This document shows, one piece after another, positions 16,390-25,813 of a stretch of DNA of 46,932 bases (positions are counted from its first letter, which is position 1; each line of letters starts with the position of its first letter). The stretch comes from Planctomycetota bacterium (GTDB taxonomy: Bacteria > Planctomycetota > Planctomycetia > Pirellulales > Pirellulaceae): contig JAFLCP010000053.1 in assembly GCA_017303505.1 (NCBI GenBank), forward strand, positions 1 to 46,932. The letters are read 5' to 3'. The translations under genes and the position numbers were made by a program. The notes beneath the pieces are model-generated. The model was not told the DNA's origin and did no database searches. It was given only the letters and a program-made list of their open reading frames with translations.

Positions 16390-16989
16390 TTGCCTATAAA
16401 CCCTAAGCGGCGTGGTGCATCGCTGGTCGAGATGTTTGTTGTGTTGGGCATCATCGCCATAATGATTGGGCTATTATTGCCAGCCGTTCAGGCAGCGAGA
16501 TCTCGGGCTCGTGATGCGGTTTGCATGAACAACGTTTATCAAACCAATTTGGCACTGGTTCAGTACTTGGAAGTCACGAAACGGATTCCAGCACCTGCTG
16601 AGCCTGGAAAGATGGGGGGCTGGATGATTGCAATTCTCCCTTTCTTGGAGCGTAGCGATCTTGATGATGTACTTGTACCTGGAACTCCGTTGACTCAAGT
16701 GCCCGCGTTGGGACTCAAATCTCCACCTATCTATCGTTGCTTGATCCGCGAAGCGTACGAACAACTTCCCCCCAACACGATTCAATCTGCACACTTCGCG
16801 ATGATTCCGCATCGCGATCGGAAGGGTTTTTCCGTTGTTGATGTGCCACTGAAGTTCAATGCTCCCTGGTTGAGCAGTCCTGAGCTTTCTTTCGCCCAAC
16901 TACCTAAAGATGGCGGACCGCATCAAGGGAGCTATTTCATTGGTCATGGAATGAGTCAGGGTGTGGACCTTTGGAATGTCACACCCTGA
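16390..16989 (+). CDS. Pseudopilin / DUF1559-like prepilin with type IV N-terminus
   Basis: Several starts are in frame (16360, GTG 16387, TTG 16390); AGGAAG at 16378-16383 fits the TTG at 16390 best. The N-terminus has a short basic leader (NPKRRGA) followed by SLVEMFVVLGIIAIMIGLLL and PAVQAARSRARD, the prepilin cleavage/methylation site and hydrophobic helix, with the Glu at +5 of the mature protein. The 'LLLPAVQAAR' run is the signature of planctomycete DUF1559 proteins. At about 200 residues it is shorter than the usual 280-400, and the C-terminal GDGS/ 'H-x9-DG' block is absent. It ends just before a hairpin separating it from the convergent ABC exporter. Confidence 0.82.
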   Translation: MPINPKRRGASLVEMFVVLGIIAIMIGLLLPAVQAARSRARDAVCMNNVYQTNLALVQYLEVTKRIPAPAEPGKMGGWMIAILPFLERSDLDDVLVPGTPLTQVPALGLKSPPIYRCLIREAYEQLPPNTIQSAHFAMIPHRDRKGFSVVDVPLKFNAPWLSSPELSFAQLPKDGGPHQGSYFIGHGMSQGVDLWNVTP

Positions 16990-17078
16990 GGCAGAATAGA
17001 TGGCGTTGGGTAGTCAACCTGTCTGGTTCGATTGAGAATCATCTTCCTGAAATTGGTGTGGATATCACCTTTGAAATC

Positions 17079-17120
17079 GTCGCCTAGCCCGCTGCTGGAA
17101 TGTCGCAGAGGCTAAGCGAC
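17079..17120. terminator. Hairpin between convergent genes, putative bidirectional terminator
   Basis: GTCGC-C-TAGC (17079-17088) pairs with GCTA-A-GCGAC (17111-17120), and inside it CTGC (17092-17095) pairs with GCAG (17105-17108). It lies between the pseudopilin end (16989) and the end of the ABC permease (17135). No strong T-run follows on either side. Confidence 0.45.
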
Positions 17121-17134
17121 AGATTCTCGTTTAC

Positions 17135-18481
17135 TTACCTCGGAGTAGGGCTTGCGATCCGCTGAATGAACTGAGTCAAGCTCTTGACTGAATCATTGCG
17201 AAGCAAGCTGGTTCGATAGACGCGTCCTGCCATCCAAATCACACCGGCTGTGGCGACTCCAAGCAGGATAGCGCCTAATACGGGTTGCCAAAGCGGGATG
17301 GTTGTACCGGTTCCCATTCGCAAGATGTTCATCATGGGGGCACTTGGCGGGAACAACGAGAGCGTTACTGATACGGGGCCAAGTGGATCGCGGACGGCAA
17401 CAAACCAAACCATCATCGGGAGCATCATGACGAGCCACACCGGCAGCAACAAGCTTTGCGCTTCCTTGAGTTCACGGACGCTGGCGCCAATTGCCATGAA
17501 GATCGAGCTAAAGAACAAGACTCCCAAGATTTGGAAAACGATAAACCAAGGGACCAAGTTCAAGGGAACAAGGTGCGTCATTTCTTGGCGCACCAACATG
17601 AAGTAAGCTCCTACACCATAAAGCGTGAAGACTAACAAAGATGCTCCGACATTGCCGAGGAGTTTACCCGTCATTAGTTGAGATGGCGTTACGCTTCCTA
17701 GCAAGACTTCCGCAATGCGTTGCGACTTTTCTTCCATGGCACTTTCGAGCATCGGTTGTGCGGCCAAGAAGATAACCAGGAACATCAACATCATCATTCC
17801 AAAGGGGGCAAAGAAGGTGGACATATCAAACTTCTTTTCTTTGGCTGTGATACCGCCACCATCTGCTGCGCTAGCCGTGGAGCGTTCGTAGGGCATCGTT
17901 GGGGCTAAACGAACAGGTGCCGTAGCGAGTTGAACCAATTTCGGATCCAGGCCAAGAGTTTTCGCTTTTTCTTGCCGAACAATCGGATCAATAACGGCTT
18001 CGAGCCACATGCGGGCAGCGGAAATAGCAGAGTCTTGACTTACGAACTTGGTTGTCGATTGACTTTCAGTGGAAAAGAGATCGGCGGGGATCTCTACGAA
18101 TGCATACAGTTTTCCATTGCGGATATTGTCGCTCCATTCAAGGCGTTTTTCATCATTGAGTGTCGACGCATCCACAATTTCGAGTTCAAAAATGTCTTCA
18201 GCATTGGTTGGGTCACGACTTTCAGCTTCGGAAGCCTTCTTGTTTTGTGCGAGGGCTTCATTTCGAGCCCCGGCAGCGATTTTGAGTGTTTCACCCAGCT
18301 TGCCGGTGCCATCCACGATCGTGATGGAACGTTTTTGGCCGCCGGTCATCTTGGATAATGTTGGAATGAGGATCAACCCACCAAACATCAGTATGGGCAT
18401 CATGAAGAGGGTGACCAAAAACGTTTTGGTGGCCACCATTGCCATGTATTCACGTCGTGCGATGACAAAGATTTTATTCAT
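17135..18481 (-). CDS. ABC-2 type exporter permease (NatB-like)
   Basis: The 448-residue protein starts at the ATG at 18481 (MNKIFVIARREYMAMVATKT). It has the NatB/ABC2_membrane_3 plan: one N-terminal helix (about 19-43), a large extracytoplasmic domain (about 44-225) and five or six clustered helices in the C-terminal half (from about 230), including FLVIFLAAQPMLESAMEEK and the following RIAEVLLGSVTPSQLMTGKL, the coupling-helix motif of this family. It is the membrane partner of the ATPase encoded just upstream (51 bases). NatAB-type systems export sodium or act in envelope stress; the substrate here is unknown. Confidence 0.9.
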   Translation of the reverse strand: MNKIFVIARREYMAMVATKTFLVTLFMMPILMFGGLILIPTLSKMTGGQKRSITIVDGTGKLGETLKIAAGARNEALAQNKKASEAESRDPTNAEDIFELEIVDASTLNDEKRLEWSDNIRNGKLYAFVEIPADLFSTESQSTTKFVSQDSAISAARMWLEAVIDPIVRQEKAKTLGLDPKLVQLATAPVRLAPTMPYERSTASAADGGGITAKEKKFDMSTFFAPFGMMMLMFLVIFLAAQPMLESAMEEKSQRIAEVLLGSVTPSQLMTGKLLGNVGASLLVFTLYGVGAYFMLVRQEMTHLVPLNLVPWFIVFQILGVLFFSSIFMAIGASVRELKEAQSLLLPVWLVMMLPMMVWFVAVRDPLGPVSVTLSLFPPSAPMMNILRMGTGTTIPLWQPVLGAILLGVATAGVIWMAGRVYRTSLLRNDSVKSLTQFIQRIASPTPR

Positions 18482-18532
18482 AAGTAGAACTTTGGGTTTG
18501 TATTTGCTGGATTTACTTCAGGTTGTGTTGCA

Positions 18533-19471
18533 CTATTCTTCGACGGCTGCTGTTGGACGAGCGATGCGAATGAATATGTCGTGCAAGGTAGGTTTAGCTG
18601 TTTCGAAGTGTTCAACATCTCCTTGCTCGACCAAGCGTTTCAACACGGTATAACGGCCTTCCGCAGACTTGAGGCGAATATCGTGGTACTCTCCGTTCGC
18701 GGTGATGCTGTCGATAAGTTGAGACAATGTAGAATGTTGTAGATCTGGTGCTATCGCTTGAGCCATCTTGACTCTCAGAATGGGCTCGCCATATTCGGTT
18801 TGAATTTCTTGAAGTGTACCGTCGAGTACTTTGTTTCCTTTGTAGATCATGAAGATCCGATCACACATTTGTTCGGCGACGTCCATGTCGTGCGTGCTGA
18901 GAAGCACGGTAGTACCTCGTTTTTTGAGCTCAATCACGGCATCGCGCAGCACTTCCATGTTGACCGGATCGAGACCGCTGAAAGGCTCATCGAGGATGAC
19001 CAATTTGGGATTGGCGACAACGGCGGCTATAAACTGAATCTTCTGAGCCATCCCTTTGGAAAGCTGTTCGATACGCTTGTGAGACCACTCCGTGGCTTGC
19101 AACTTTTCCAACCAATGGTTGATATCGGGATCGGGACGATTGTGTCCCTTAAGCCGTGCAAAGTACTTCAATACATCGCGAACCTTCATGCGGTGGTATA
19201 GGCCGCGCTCTTCAGGCAGATAGCCGACCCGATCATCGGCTGCCTCGCCATGAGCATTACCTAGTACAGTGACTGATCCCGAATCGGGGCGATAGATCCG
19301 GAGAATCATTCGCAAGATGGTCGTTTTTCCAGAACCGTTGGGGCCGATGATCCCGTGAATGGAACCGTCATGAATCGCCAAATCTACCCCGTTAACAGCG
19401 GTCTGCGAACCGAATCGCTTCGTGACACCTCGCAGGGAGACTGCGAGATTCGAATGGGAAGTTGAGCTCAT
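18533..19471 (-). CDS. ABC exporter ATP-binding protein (NatA-like)
   Basis: The 312-residue protein starts at the ATG at 19471. Walker A is GPNGSGKTT (about 42-50), the signature loop is LSKGMAQK, Walker B is LVILDEPFSGLDPVN and the switch is STHD. The LPEERGLYHRMKV block with the Q-loop region replaced by LPEERGLY is typical of the NatA/CcmA-like subgroup. The last 90 residues form the extra C-terminal DUF4162-like domain. It supplies energy for the permease encoded downstream on the same strand. The ribosome site is weak. Confidence 0.93.
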   Translation of the reverse strand: MSSTSHSNLAVSLRGVTKRFGSQTAVNGVDLAIHDGSIHGIIGPNGSGKTTILRMILRIYRPDSGSVTVLGNAHGEAADDRVGYLPEERGLYHRMKVRDVLKYFARLKGHNRPDPDINHWLEKLQATEWSHKRIEQLSKGMAQKIQFIAAVVANPKLVILDEPFSGLDPVNMEVLRDAVIELKKRGTTVLLSTHDMDVAEQMCDRIFMIYKGNKVLDGTLQEIQTEYGEPILRVKMAQAIAPDLQHSTLSQLIDSITANGEYHDIRLKSAEGRYTVLKRLVEQGDVEHFETAKPTLHDIFIRIARPTAAVEE

Positions 19472-19820
19472 AATTGCTTTTCAAAAATTGGAAATTCAAC
19501 GCCAGAAATTTCGTGGAGCGGGAATCTGGCAAAAAACGCGGAAAAAGGAGCCTAAAAATACCTTTTTTAGCGTTAACTATCGGATGATACGGTTTCTGGC
19601 GGCAATGGTTACAGATGTAGGCGCAAAAATCTGCGACCAAGGGCAAATTAATTGTCCAACTTCATCTGAGGCCCCGCGAACAGGGTGTTTCACTGTTGTT
19701 GAGAATATGCAACTGGATGCGGTCTCAGCCAGACGCAACGCGCGCGGTCCGCAGCCGTAACCGTGGAAGTGAAGTTCCACGGCCCGGTTGTTAAAGAAAT
19801 TACCGTTTGAAGATACCAGC
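19472..19820. other. Intergenic region between DUF1501 end and ABC ATPase start
   Basis: This region must hold the ABC promoter and the end of the DUF1501 transcript. An AT hairpin (CTAAAAA ... TTTTTTAG, about 19551-19570) and the GC hairpin at 19761-19782 are present. No gene is supported. Confidence 0.5.
19761..19782 (-). terminator. Perfect 8-bp hairpin after the DUF1501 gene
   Basis: CCGTGGAA (19761-19768) and TTCCACGG (19775-19782) pair perfectly around a 6-base loop. It lies about 40 bases after the DUF1501 stop on the minus strand. No T-run follows, so it may be a 3'-stabilising element or dispersed repeat rather than an intrinsic terminator. Confidence 0.5.
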
Positions 19821-21281
19821 TTACGTCAAGAGTTTTGTGAGAATGTGTGCTTTTTCGACACCGGTGAGTCGAACATCAAGTCCCTGAAATCGCACCGATA
19901 GCTTTTCGTGATCCAAACCTAATTGATGCAAGATCGTCGCATGGATGTCACGGACATGTACGGGATCCTTTACCGCCCCAAAGCCGAATTCATCTGTTTC
20001 GCCATACACCTCGCCACGTTTGAATCCGCCACCAGCAAACCACATGGTGAAAGCATCGATATGGTGATTGCGGCCAGTCGCCTCGCGAACCTCGCCCATG
20101 GGGGTGCGGCCGAATTCACCACCCCAAATTACCAAAGTATCTTCCAGCATGCCCAGACGATCCAAGTCCTTGACCAAAGCGGCGGTTGCTTGATCGATCT
20201 CTTTGCAAATTTCAGGCAAGTGCTTTTCAAGGTTCTCGGTTGTGCCGCCGTGGTGATCCCAATTGGTGTGATAAAGTTGCACAAAGCGAACACCGCGCTG
20301 CACCAACCTACGAGCCAACAAACAGTTACGAGCATAGCTGGATTCTTTGGGATCTTTGATGCCGTAAAGTTCCAGTGTTTCTGCTGTTTCTGAAGCGGTA
20401 TCCATCAATTCGGGCGCACTGCTTTGCATCCGATATGCCATCTCGTAAGCGCTGATCCGAGTCGCAATTTCTTGATCGCCCGAGTCAACAAGCTTCTTGA
20501 GATTCAATTGCTTCAATGTGTCGATCAACTGACGTTGTTGAGCATCGGACACATTTGCCGGATTCGACAAGTTAAGGATCGGATCGCCTTGATTCCGCAG
20601 CGGCACACCCTGATACGTTGTCGGGAGCATTCCGCTGGTCCAGTGCATGGCACCACCGCGTGGGCCACGTGGACCACTTTGCAATACCACAAAGCCAGGT
20701 AGGTTGTCGCATTCGCTCCCTATTCCGTAGGTAACCCAGGCGCCTAAGCTTGGTCTTCCAAACAGTCCGCTCCCCGTGTTCATAAAGAGTTTTGCAGGGG
20801 CGTGGTTGAAAAGGTCCGTTTTGCATGTTTTGACGATCGAAATATCATCCACAATGCCGCCAACATGCGGAAGATAATCGCTAACCCAAGTACCATTTTC
20901 GCCGTATTGTTTGAACTTCGGATGGAAGCCCAGCAAATCGGTACGATGGCTGCTCGACATAAAGGCAAAGCGTTTACCGGCGATAAAGCTTTCTGGAATC
21001 GGCTTACCGCTGAGTTCGTTGAGTTTCGGCTTGTAGTCAAACGTTTCAAGCTGCGAAGGTCCCCCTGCCATAAAAAGAAAAATCACATTCTTGGCCTTAG
21101 CAGGAAAGTGACCTTTTTTCGGCTGAAGCGGATTGGATTGGGAGTCAGGTTCGCCAGCGCCAAGCTTTTTGTCTGCCATCAAGGAAGCTAAAGCAATCGA
21201 GCCAATTCCCATAGAACATTGGCTGAAGAGATGGCGTCGCGTGATGTTGCGTAGGTTGTTTTCTTCAGAGTGTTGGTTCAT
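19821..21281 (-). CDS. DUF1501 protein, Tat-exported, alkaline-phosphatase/sulfatase fold
   Basis: The 486-residue protein has a twin-arginine signal (ITRRHLFSQ, then MGIGSIALASL). DUF1501 hallmarks are clear: KAKNVIFLFMAGGPSQLETF near the mature start, a TVWGGEFGRTP-type block (LVIWGGEFGRTPMGE), and NHHIDAFTMWFAGGGFKRGE, which carry the metal-binding Asp/His residues of the fold. The enzymatic role is unknown; these proteins nearly always pair with a DUF1549/DUF1553 cytochrome-like protein in planctomycetes. Here the partner lies 4 bases upstream, so they are co-translated. It is a paralogue of the protein at 29730-31178. Confidence 0.93.
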   Translation of the reverse strand: MNQHSEENNLRNITRRHLFSQCSMGIGSIALASLMADKKLGAGEPDSQSNPLQPKKGHFPAKAKNVIFLFMAGGPSQLETFDYKPKLNELSGKPIPESFIAGKRFAFMSSSHRTDLLGFHPKFKQYGENGTWVSDYLPHVGGIVDDISIVKTCKTDLFNHAPAKLFMNTGSGLFGRPSLGAWVTYGIGSECDNLPGFVVLQSGPRGPRGGAMHWTSGMLPTTYQGVPLRNQGDPILNLSNPANVSDAQQRQLIDTLKQLNLKKLVDSGDQEIATRISAYEMAYRMQSSAPELMDTASETAETLELYGIKDPKESSYARNCLLARRLVQRGVRFVQLYHTNWDHHGGTTENLEKHLPEICKEIDQATAALVKDLDRLGMLEDTLVIWGGEFGRTPMGEVREATGRNHHIDAFTMWFAGGGFKRGEVYGETDEFGFGAVKDPVHVRDIHATILHQLGLDHEKLSVRFQGLDVRLTGVEKAHILTKLLT

Positions 21282-21285
21282 GGCA

Positions 21286-23640
21286 TTATTCTCGATTCAA
21301 TGTTTCATCTAGATTCAACAAAGCACGAGCCGCATTGAGCGAGTCGAGCGAACCAATCAGTTGCAATTCTTCTGCCGTTGGCTTGCGCGATGTGCAACGA
21401 ATAAAACAATTCTCCAAACCTTCTTCTTTGATTCGCTTTTCCATCGCTTGGGCAAATTCGAAAAAGGCGGGGTCGTTGAGTAAGGTCAAAGCTTGAAGTG
21501 GTGTGTTACTGCGAATACGTCGAGTGCAAGTACTTAAGCCGTCGGGCGCATCAAAAACGTTGAGGGCTGGTGGCGGCGTCACGCGATAAAGAAACGTGTA
21601 AATCGCTCGGCGATAACGGTCCTCACCCTGGCTGGCGACCCATTTACGCTGCGACTGGCCGACGGTCATGATGCCATCTGGGATCGGTGGTCGTACAGGT
21701 GCGCCATACATTTTCGGCGATAACAACCCGCTGGCGCTTAACGCCACATCGCGAACAATTTCTGCTTCCAGACGAAGACGGTTTTGTTTGGCCAAATAGA
21801 CGTTGAGTGGATCGATAGCAGCAACGTCATTGCGATGGTTCGAACTTTGCATATACGTATGCGATGTCATAATTGTGCGAAGTAGCTCTTTGAAGTTCCA
21901 GCCATTTTCGCGAAACTCGACGGCCAGCCAGTCGAGCAATTCGGGGTGGCTAGGTACAGTCCCTTGCAAGCCAAAATCGTTTTCCGTTTCGACGATGCCC
22001 TTACCAAAGAGCTGTTGCCACGTTCGATTCACGATGACTCGTGAGGTGAGTGGATTCTCTGGACTGACGAGCCATTTGGCGAGATCGAGCCGATTCGGAG
22101 ATGGATTGTCCGTAACCAAAGGGTGCAAGATGGCGGGGGTACCGGGTTGGACCTTTTCATCGGGGCGAGTGAAGTCTCCTTTGATGAGCAGAAAGGTGTC
22201 TCGCGGCGTCTTGCGTTCGGAGAGAATTAAAGTTGAAACACCCTGATTCAGTTCATTCTCGATTTCTTCGAGTCGCTTTTGTTTCGCGCTAACATCGTCA
22301 CTTAGGGAAATGCCTGCGGAGCTCAATAGTTGAAGACGTTCGGAGAGTTTCCGTTTATCTTCTTTTACTTTAAGCAACTTGGATGTTGCCTCAGGAAGAG
22401 CTTTTCGTTGTTCTTCGGTAAGTTCCGTTTCCCATTTTACATAGGCCGCTTCATTGGCTTTGATGACGTCCGCGAGTTGTCTCTCAATTTCGGTGCGTTC
22501 AATATTGAGTTCGTCGACGTTTACATGTTCCGGATAGACCTTGATCGATGGTTCTTCTTGATTGTTGAGGAACGCAAAAATTTGATAGTACTCTTTTTGT
22601 GTGATTGGATCGAACTTATGTGAATGACATTGGGCGCAGCCAATCGATAAACCCAGCCACACATTGCCAGTGGTAGCAACTCGATCGAAGATGCTATCCA
22701 TGCGAAATTGCTCTGGATCCACTCCACCTTCTTGATTGATTTGCGTATTGCGATGAAAGCCTGTGGCAATCTTCTGTTGGAGTGTCGCGTTCGGTAGCAA
22801 GTCACCAGCAAGCTGCTCGACGGTGAATTGATCAAACGGTTTGTTCTCGTTGAGCGAAGCAATCACCCAATCTCGATATTTCCAGATTTCTCGTTCGCCG
22901 TCGATCGAATAGCCATGGCTATCGGCATAGCGAGCTTGATCTAGCCACCAGCGTCCCCAGCGTTCTCCGAAATGGGGACTGGATAAGAGGCGATTGATGA
23001 GTTCCTGATAAGCACTCGGTAAATCTTTGGCTGCTGCGGCCTCGAACTCCCGTATCTCTTGCGGAGTTGGGGGGAGACCAATAAGGTCGAGAGTTGAACG
23101 TCGAATCAACGTAGCAGGGTTTGCAACTGGTGATGGCGTGAGTTTATGTTCGGACAATTTGGCTTGTACGAAGCGATCGATCGGATTGGAAATACCTTCA
23201 ACCGATGGTGGATCTTTCTTGATAGGCTTTTCGAAGGCCCAATGCTTTTCATAGTTTGCACCCTCGTTGATCCAAAGTTTCAATAAATCCTTTTGAGCAT
23301 CCGTGAGTTGTTTGCCCGATTCGGGAGGTGGCATAACTTCTTCGGCATTCGTCGATTGAATACGCTTTACCAGAAGGCTTTCGTCCGCCTTACCTACCAC
23401 GATCGCATTTCCTTCATCGATGGCACCTGCTCGCGTATCGAGTCGCAAATCGGCTTCACGTTTCTTATCATCAAAACCGTGGCAAGAAAAGCAATTCTCA
23501 GACAAGATGGGGCGAATGTCGCGATCGTAACTAAGTTCGCCTTCTGCAGCTTGTAATACAGGCTTACTCGCTAAAGTGAATAGAGGCGAAATCAGCAGCA
23601 GAGCTGTCCACGATATCTTGGATGTCATGATGAAGCCCAT
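21286..23640 (-). CDS. PSCyt1-DUF1549-DUF1553 ('PSD1') exported heme-binding protein
   Basis: The start is ATG at 23640, or at 23628 (MTSKISWTALL). A signal peptide ends near residue 32. The PSCyt1 domain holds the heme motif CFSCH (C50, C53, H54), with MPPPES as a possible Met ligand. DUF1549 (about 155-370) includes RWGRWWLDQARYADSHGY and a second CAQCHSHKFDP motif. A coiled-coil stretch (about 375-470) links to DUF1553 (about 510-760), with NRTWQQLFGKGIVETENDFG and RSNTPLQALTLLNDP. At 784 residues it is the shorter family form. It is thought to be part of an extracytoplasmic redox or glycan-handling complex with the DUF1501 partner encoded 4 bases downstream. Confidence 0.93.
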   Translation of the reverse strand: MGFIMTSKISWTALLLISPLFTLASKPVLQAAEGELSYDRDIRPILSENCFSCHGFDDKKREADLRLDTRAGAIDEGNAIVVGKADESLLVKRIQSTNAEEVMPPPESGKQLTDAQKDLLKLWINEGANYEKHWAFEKPIKKDPPSVEGISNPIDRFVQAKLSEHKLTPSPVANPATLIRRSTLDLIGLPPTPQEIREFEAAAAKDLPSAYQELINRLLSSPHFGERWGRWWLDQARYADSHGYSIDGEREIWKYRDWVIASLNENKPFDQFTVEQLAGDLLPNATLQQKIATGFHRNTQINQEGGVDPEQFRMDSIFDRVATTGNVWLGLSIGCAQCHSHKFDPITQKEYYQIFAFLNNQEEPSIKVYPEHVNVDELNIERTEIERQLADVIKANEAAYVKWETELTEEQRKALPEATSKLLKVKEDKRKLSERLQLLSSAGISLSDDVSAKQKRLEEIENELNQGVSTLILSERKTPRDTFLLIKGDFTRPDEKVQPGTPAILHPLVTDNPSPNRLDLAKWLVSPENPLTSRVIVNRTWQQLFGKGIVETENDFGLQGTVPSHPELLDWLAVEFRENGWNFKELLRTIMTSHTYMQSSNHRNDVAAIDPLNVYLAKQNRLRLEAEIVRDVALSASGLLSPKMYGAPVRPPIPDGIMTVGQSQRKWVASQGEDRYRRAIYTFLYRVTPPPALNVFDAPDGLSTCTRRIRSNTPLQALTLLNDPAFFEFAQAMEKRIKEEGLENCFIRCTSRKPTAEELQLIGSLDSLNAARALLNLDETLNRE

Positions 23641-23849
23641 TCAAAGTGTCGTGGCTCTACAGGTAGGATATGCAGAGCCTTTCTATGGAGAAGATTATTT
23701 AGTCGTTTTGATCTGATGCCAGATTGCAAACACAACGAGTTACATCATACAGTATTTTTATCGCCATTAAGAGTCGAGTTCATTCCGCAACGGCCAATTT
23801 ATCTCTCCTTTTCTCACAGAAATTTGGATCTCTTCATCAGGAAATTCGT

Positions 23850-25346
23850 ATGTGGCATCCTTTTTGCGGTCAGCGTTTCTGGAGTCAAGCGATTGGTGCC
23901 GGCATCCTTTCAGCGGCGTTGGCAACGGTTGGGTGCGGAGATTTAGATCAAGCTCTGATTGAGAAAAAAACAGAACCTAGGGCTGCCCCTGCTGCTGCAT
24001 TACCGCCGGGCGTTGCAGCGGAAGGTGATTTGATTGCCGAACTCGAAGAACGCCGCCGCCAGGAGGTTGAACGGAAGTTTAATTTTGCTCCAACAGTGAT
24101 TGGAATCTCTGCATTTTCAGTGTTTGATGCCGATCTAAAATTGGAGCAGATCGAAGCTTTGAAAGCTTCGCGTGACCTACGGCCAGGAACACTAGAGCCG
24201 TTCATGGATTGGGGCGCCGACAAAGCGGCCGAACAAACGTTAAGCGTAGAGATGGAAAAGGCAATAACTCGACCATGGAAGGGTGCCAATTCGCCACTGG
24301 TCGATCAATGGCTATCAACGATTGAGGCTGACCTGCGCAGGGTTACAACGGAACCGCGAAACTCTAGTTGCGTTTACTTTCCATTTATGCGGAACGGACC
24401 GCTAATCGATGGTTTCTTTTTGCAGGATGTGGTGGCTCTGAGTGCGTTGAATGAGGGTTTGTTGGCTCAGGGACAAAAGATCGCCGCCCAGGATCCAGAC
24501 AAAGCCAAGGTTTACTTCCTCGTGGCATTGGAATTAGCGGCGTTGCAAACAGAAGAACCTCTGGCGGTCAAGTATCTCGTCGCTGGCCGCTCATTCGAGA
24601 AATGTTGTCGTGGTCTGGGGAATTTTGTCGTCGACAGTTCGCTCTCTCAAGCCACAATTCGAGAACTTCAGGGGAAGGTGAAAAATATAGCTGAATTCGA
24701 TAAGATGGTTGAAAAGTTAGACCTCGGCGATCGCTACAGAATCAAGGTTGCTGCCAAAGCACTCCAAGATAAAGTGCTTAACGATTCCAGCTACCTGGAT
24801 GAAATTGGATTTCCAAAAGAACTCCTGGCACTGCAAACTGGGAACGATGAGCTTTGGCCCGATGTCCAAAGCGATATAGATCAACTGCTGAATCGATTGA
24901 CTACGGCGCTCAAAATTGACGATCCAAGTGCCATCAAAAAGCGAGCCAGCGAGTTTATTGCACAACTCAAAAGCTCACAGCGTTTTTCAGATGAGCACGA
25001 CGTAAAACCTGAGGTGCGAAAAATTTCATCGCAACTTATTTTGGCCCTCCTCGCAGACATCCATAAACTCCAAGACTCTGAAACACGCTTAAAGGCATCA
25101 CGCCAAATGCTGCAGACGACTTTGTTGTTGGCTGCCTACCGCGCAGAAAATGGTAGTTTTCCTGATCGGCTAGACAAGTTGTCGTTTGCCGGGGTTAGTT
25201 CAGCCATGTACCAAGATCCCTTCGGCAGTGGACCGTTGCAGTACCAACTCGATGGCGAGCGCATAACGCTGTATAGTGTCGGCCCCGATGGAGAAAATGA
25301 CCAGGCGTCGCCGAATTCCGACGATTTTTGTTTGATTCGTGGATAA
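23850..25346 (+). CDS. Predicted lipoprotein with secretion-pseudopilin-like C-terminus
   Basis: The ATG at 23850 has AGGAAA six or seven bases upstream; the frame is open back to 23724. The product of 498 residues starts with a signal ending in LATVGCGD, with Cys near residue 28 as a likely but imperfect lipobox. A Pro/Ala-rich spacer and a charged helix (ELEERRRQEVERKF) follow. The long middle is helical. The end has AAYRAENGSFPDRLDKL and LYSVGPDGENDQ, similar to the C-terminal half of GspG-like domains seen in many planctomycete proteins. It diverges from the PSD1-DUF1501 operon. Function is unknown. Confidence 0.8.
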   Translation: MWHPFCGQRFWSQAIGAGILSAALATVGCGDLDQALIEKKTEPRAAPAAALPPGVAAEGDLIAELEERRRQEVERKFNFAPTVIGISAFSVFDADLKLEQIEALKASRDLRPGTLEPFMDWGADKAAEQTLSVEMEKAITRPWKGANSPLVDQWLSTIEADLRRVTTEPRNSSCVYFPFMRNGPLIDGFFLQDVVALSALNEGLLAQGQKIAAQDPDKAKVYFLVALELAALQTEEPLAVKYLVAGRSFEKCCRGLGNFVVDSSLSQATIRELQGKVKNIAEFDKMVEKLDLGDRYRIKVAAKALQDKVLNDSSYLDEIGFPKELLALQTGNDELWPDVQSDIDQLLNRLTTALKIDDPSAIKKRASEFIAQLKSSQRFSDEHDVKPEVRKISSQLILALLADIHKLQDSETRLKASRQMLQTTLLLAAYRAENGSFPDRLDKLSFAGVSSAMYQDPFGSGPLQYQLDGERITLYSVGPDGENDQASPNSDDFCLIRG

Positions 25347-25411
25347 AGTGAAGTTTAGACTACGCTCTACTTAATGTGGGTTGATTGCTGTTCTCGAAGG
25401 GGGGCATTTCC

Positions 25412-25807
25412 GTGGGGCGCGTTGGACATTTCGAAATCCATGCAGACGAACCGGATCGCTGTATTCAATTCTATCAAGCCGTTTTTGGTTGGCAGTTTTC
25501 GCGCTGGGAAGGCCCAATCGAATATTGGTTGATCACAACTGGACCGGACAATGTTCCTGGCATCAACGGCGGTTTGATGCGAAGGCAAGGGCCATCGCCG
25601 AGCATGGGGCAGCCTGTGAACTCGTACGTATGTTCCATCATCGTCGAGAATATTGATCAATCTCTCACTGCCGCTCAAACCCATGGAGCAACCCTAGTGG
25701 TTCCAAAGATGGCTATTCCCAATGTCGGTTGGCTCGCCTATATCGTCGACACCGAAGGGAATATCGTTGGCGTGATGCAAGAAGATACTTCTGCGTCCAC
25801 GAAGTAA
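25412..25807 (+). CDS. VOC (glyoxalase/bleomycin-resistance) family protein
   Basis: The GTG at 25412 is preferred because a GGGGGG run lies about seven bases before it; TTG 25385 is in frame. The protein of about 131 residues has two beta-alpha-beta-beta-beta repeats: VGRVGHFEIHADEPDRCIQF with YQAVFGW, then IIVENIDQSLTAAQTHGATL and VDTEGNIVGVMQE. This is the usual VOC pattern of small proteins annotated as glyoxalase-like. His in GHFEIH and the last Glu may bind metal. Substrate is unknown. It lies six bases before the YdeI-like gene, so they are one operon. Confidence 0.9.
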   Translation: MGRVGHFEIHADEPDRCIQFYQAVFGWQFSRWEGPIEYWLITTGPDNVPGINGGLMRRQGPSPSMGQPVNSYVCSIIVENIDQSLTAAQTHGATLVVPKMAIPNVGWLAYIVDTEGNIVGVMQEDTSASTK

Positions 25808-25813
25808 AACGCT

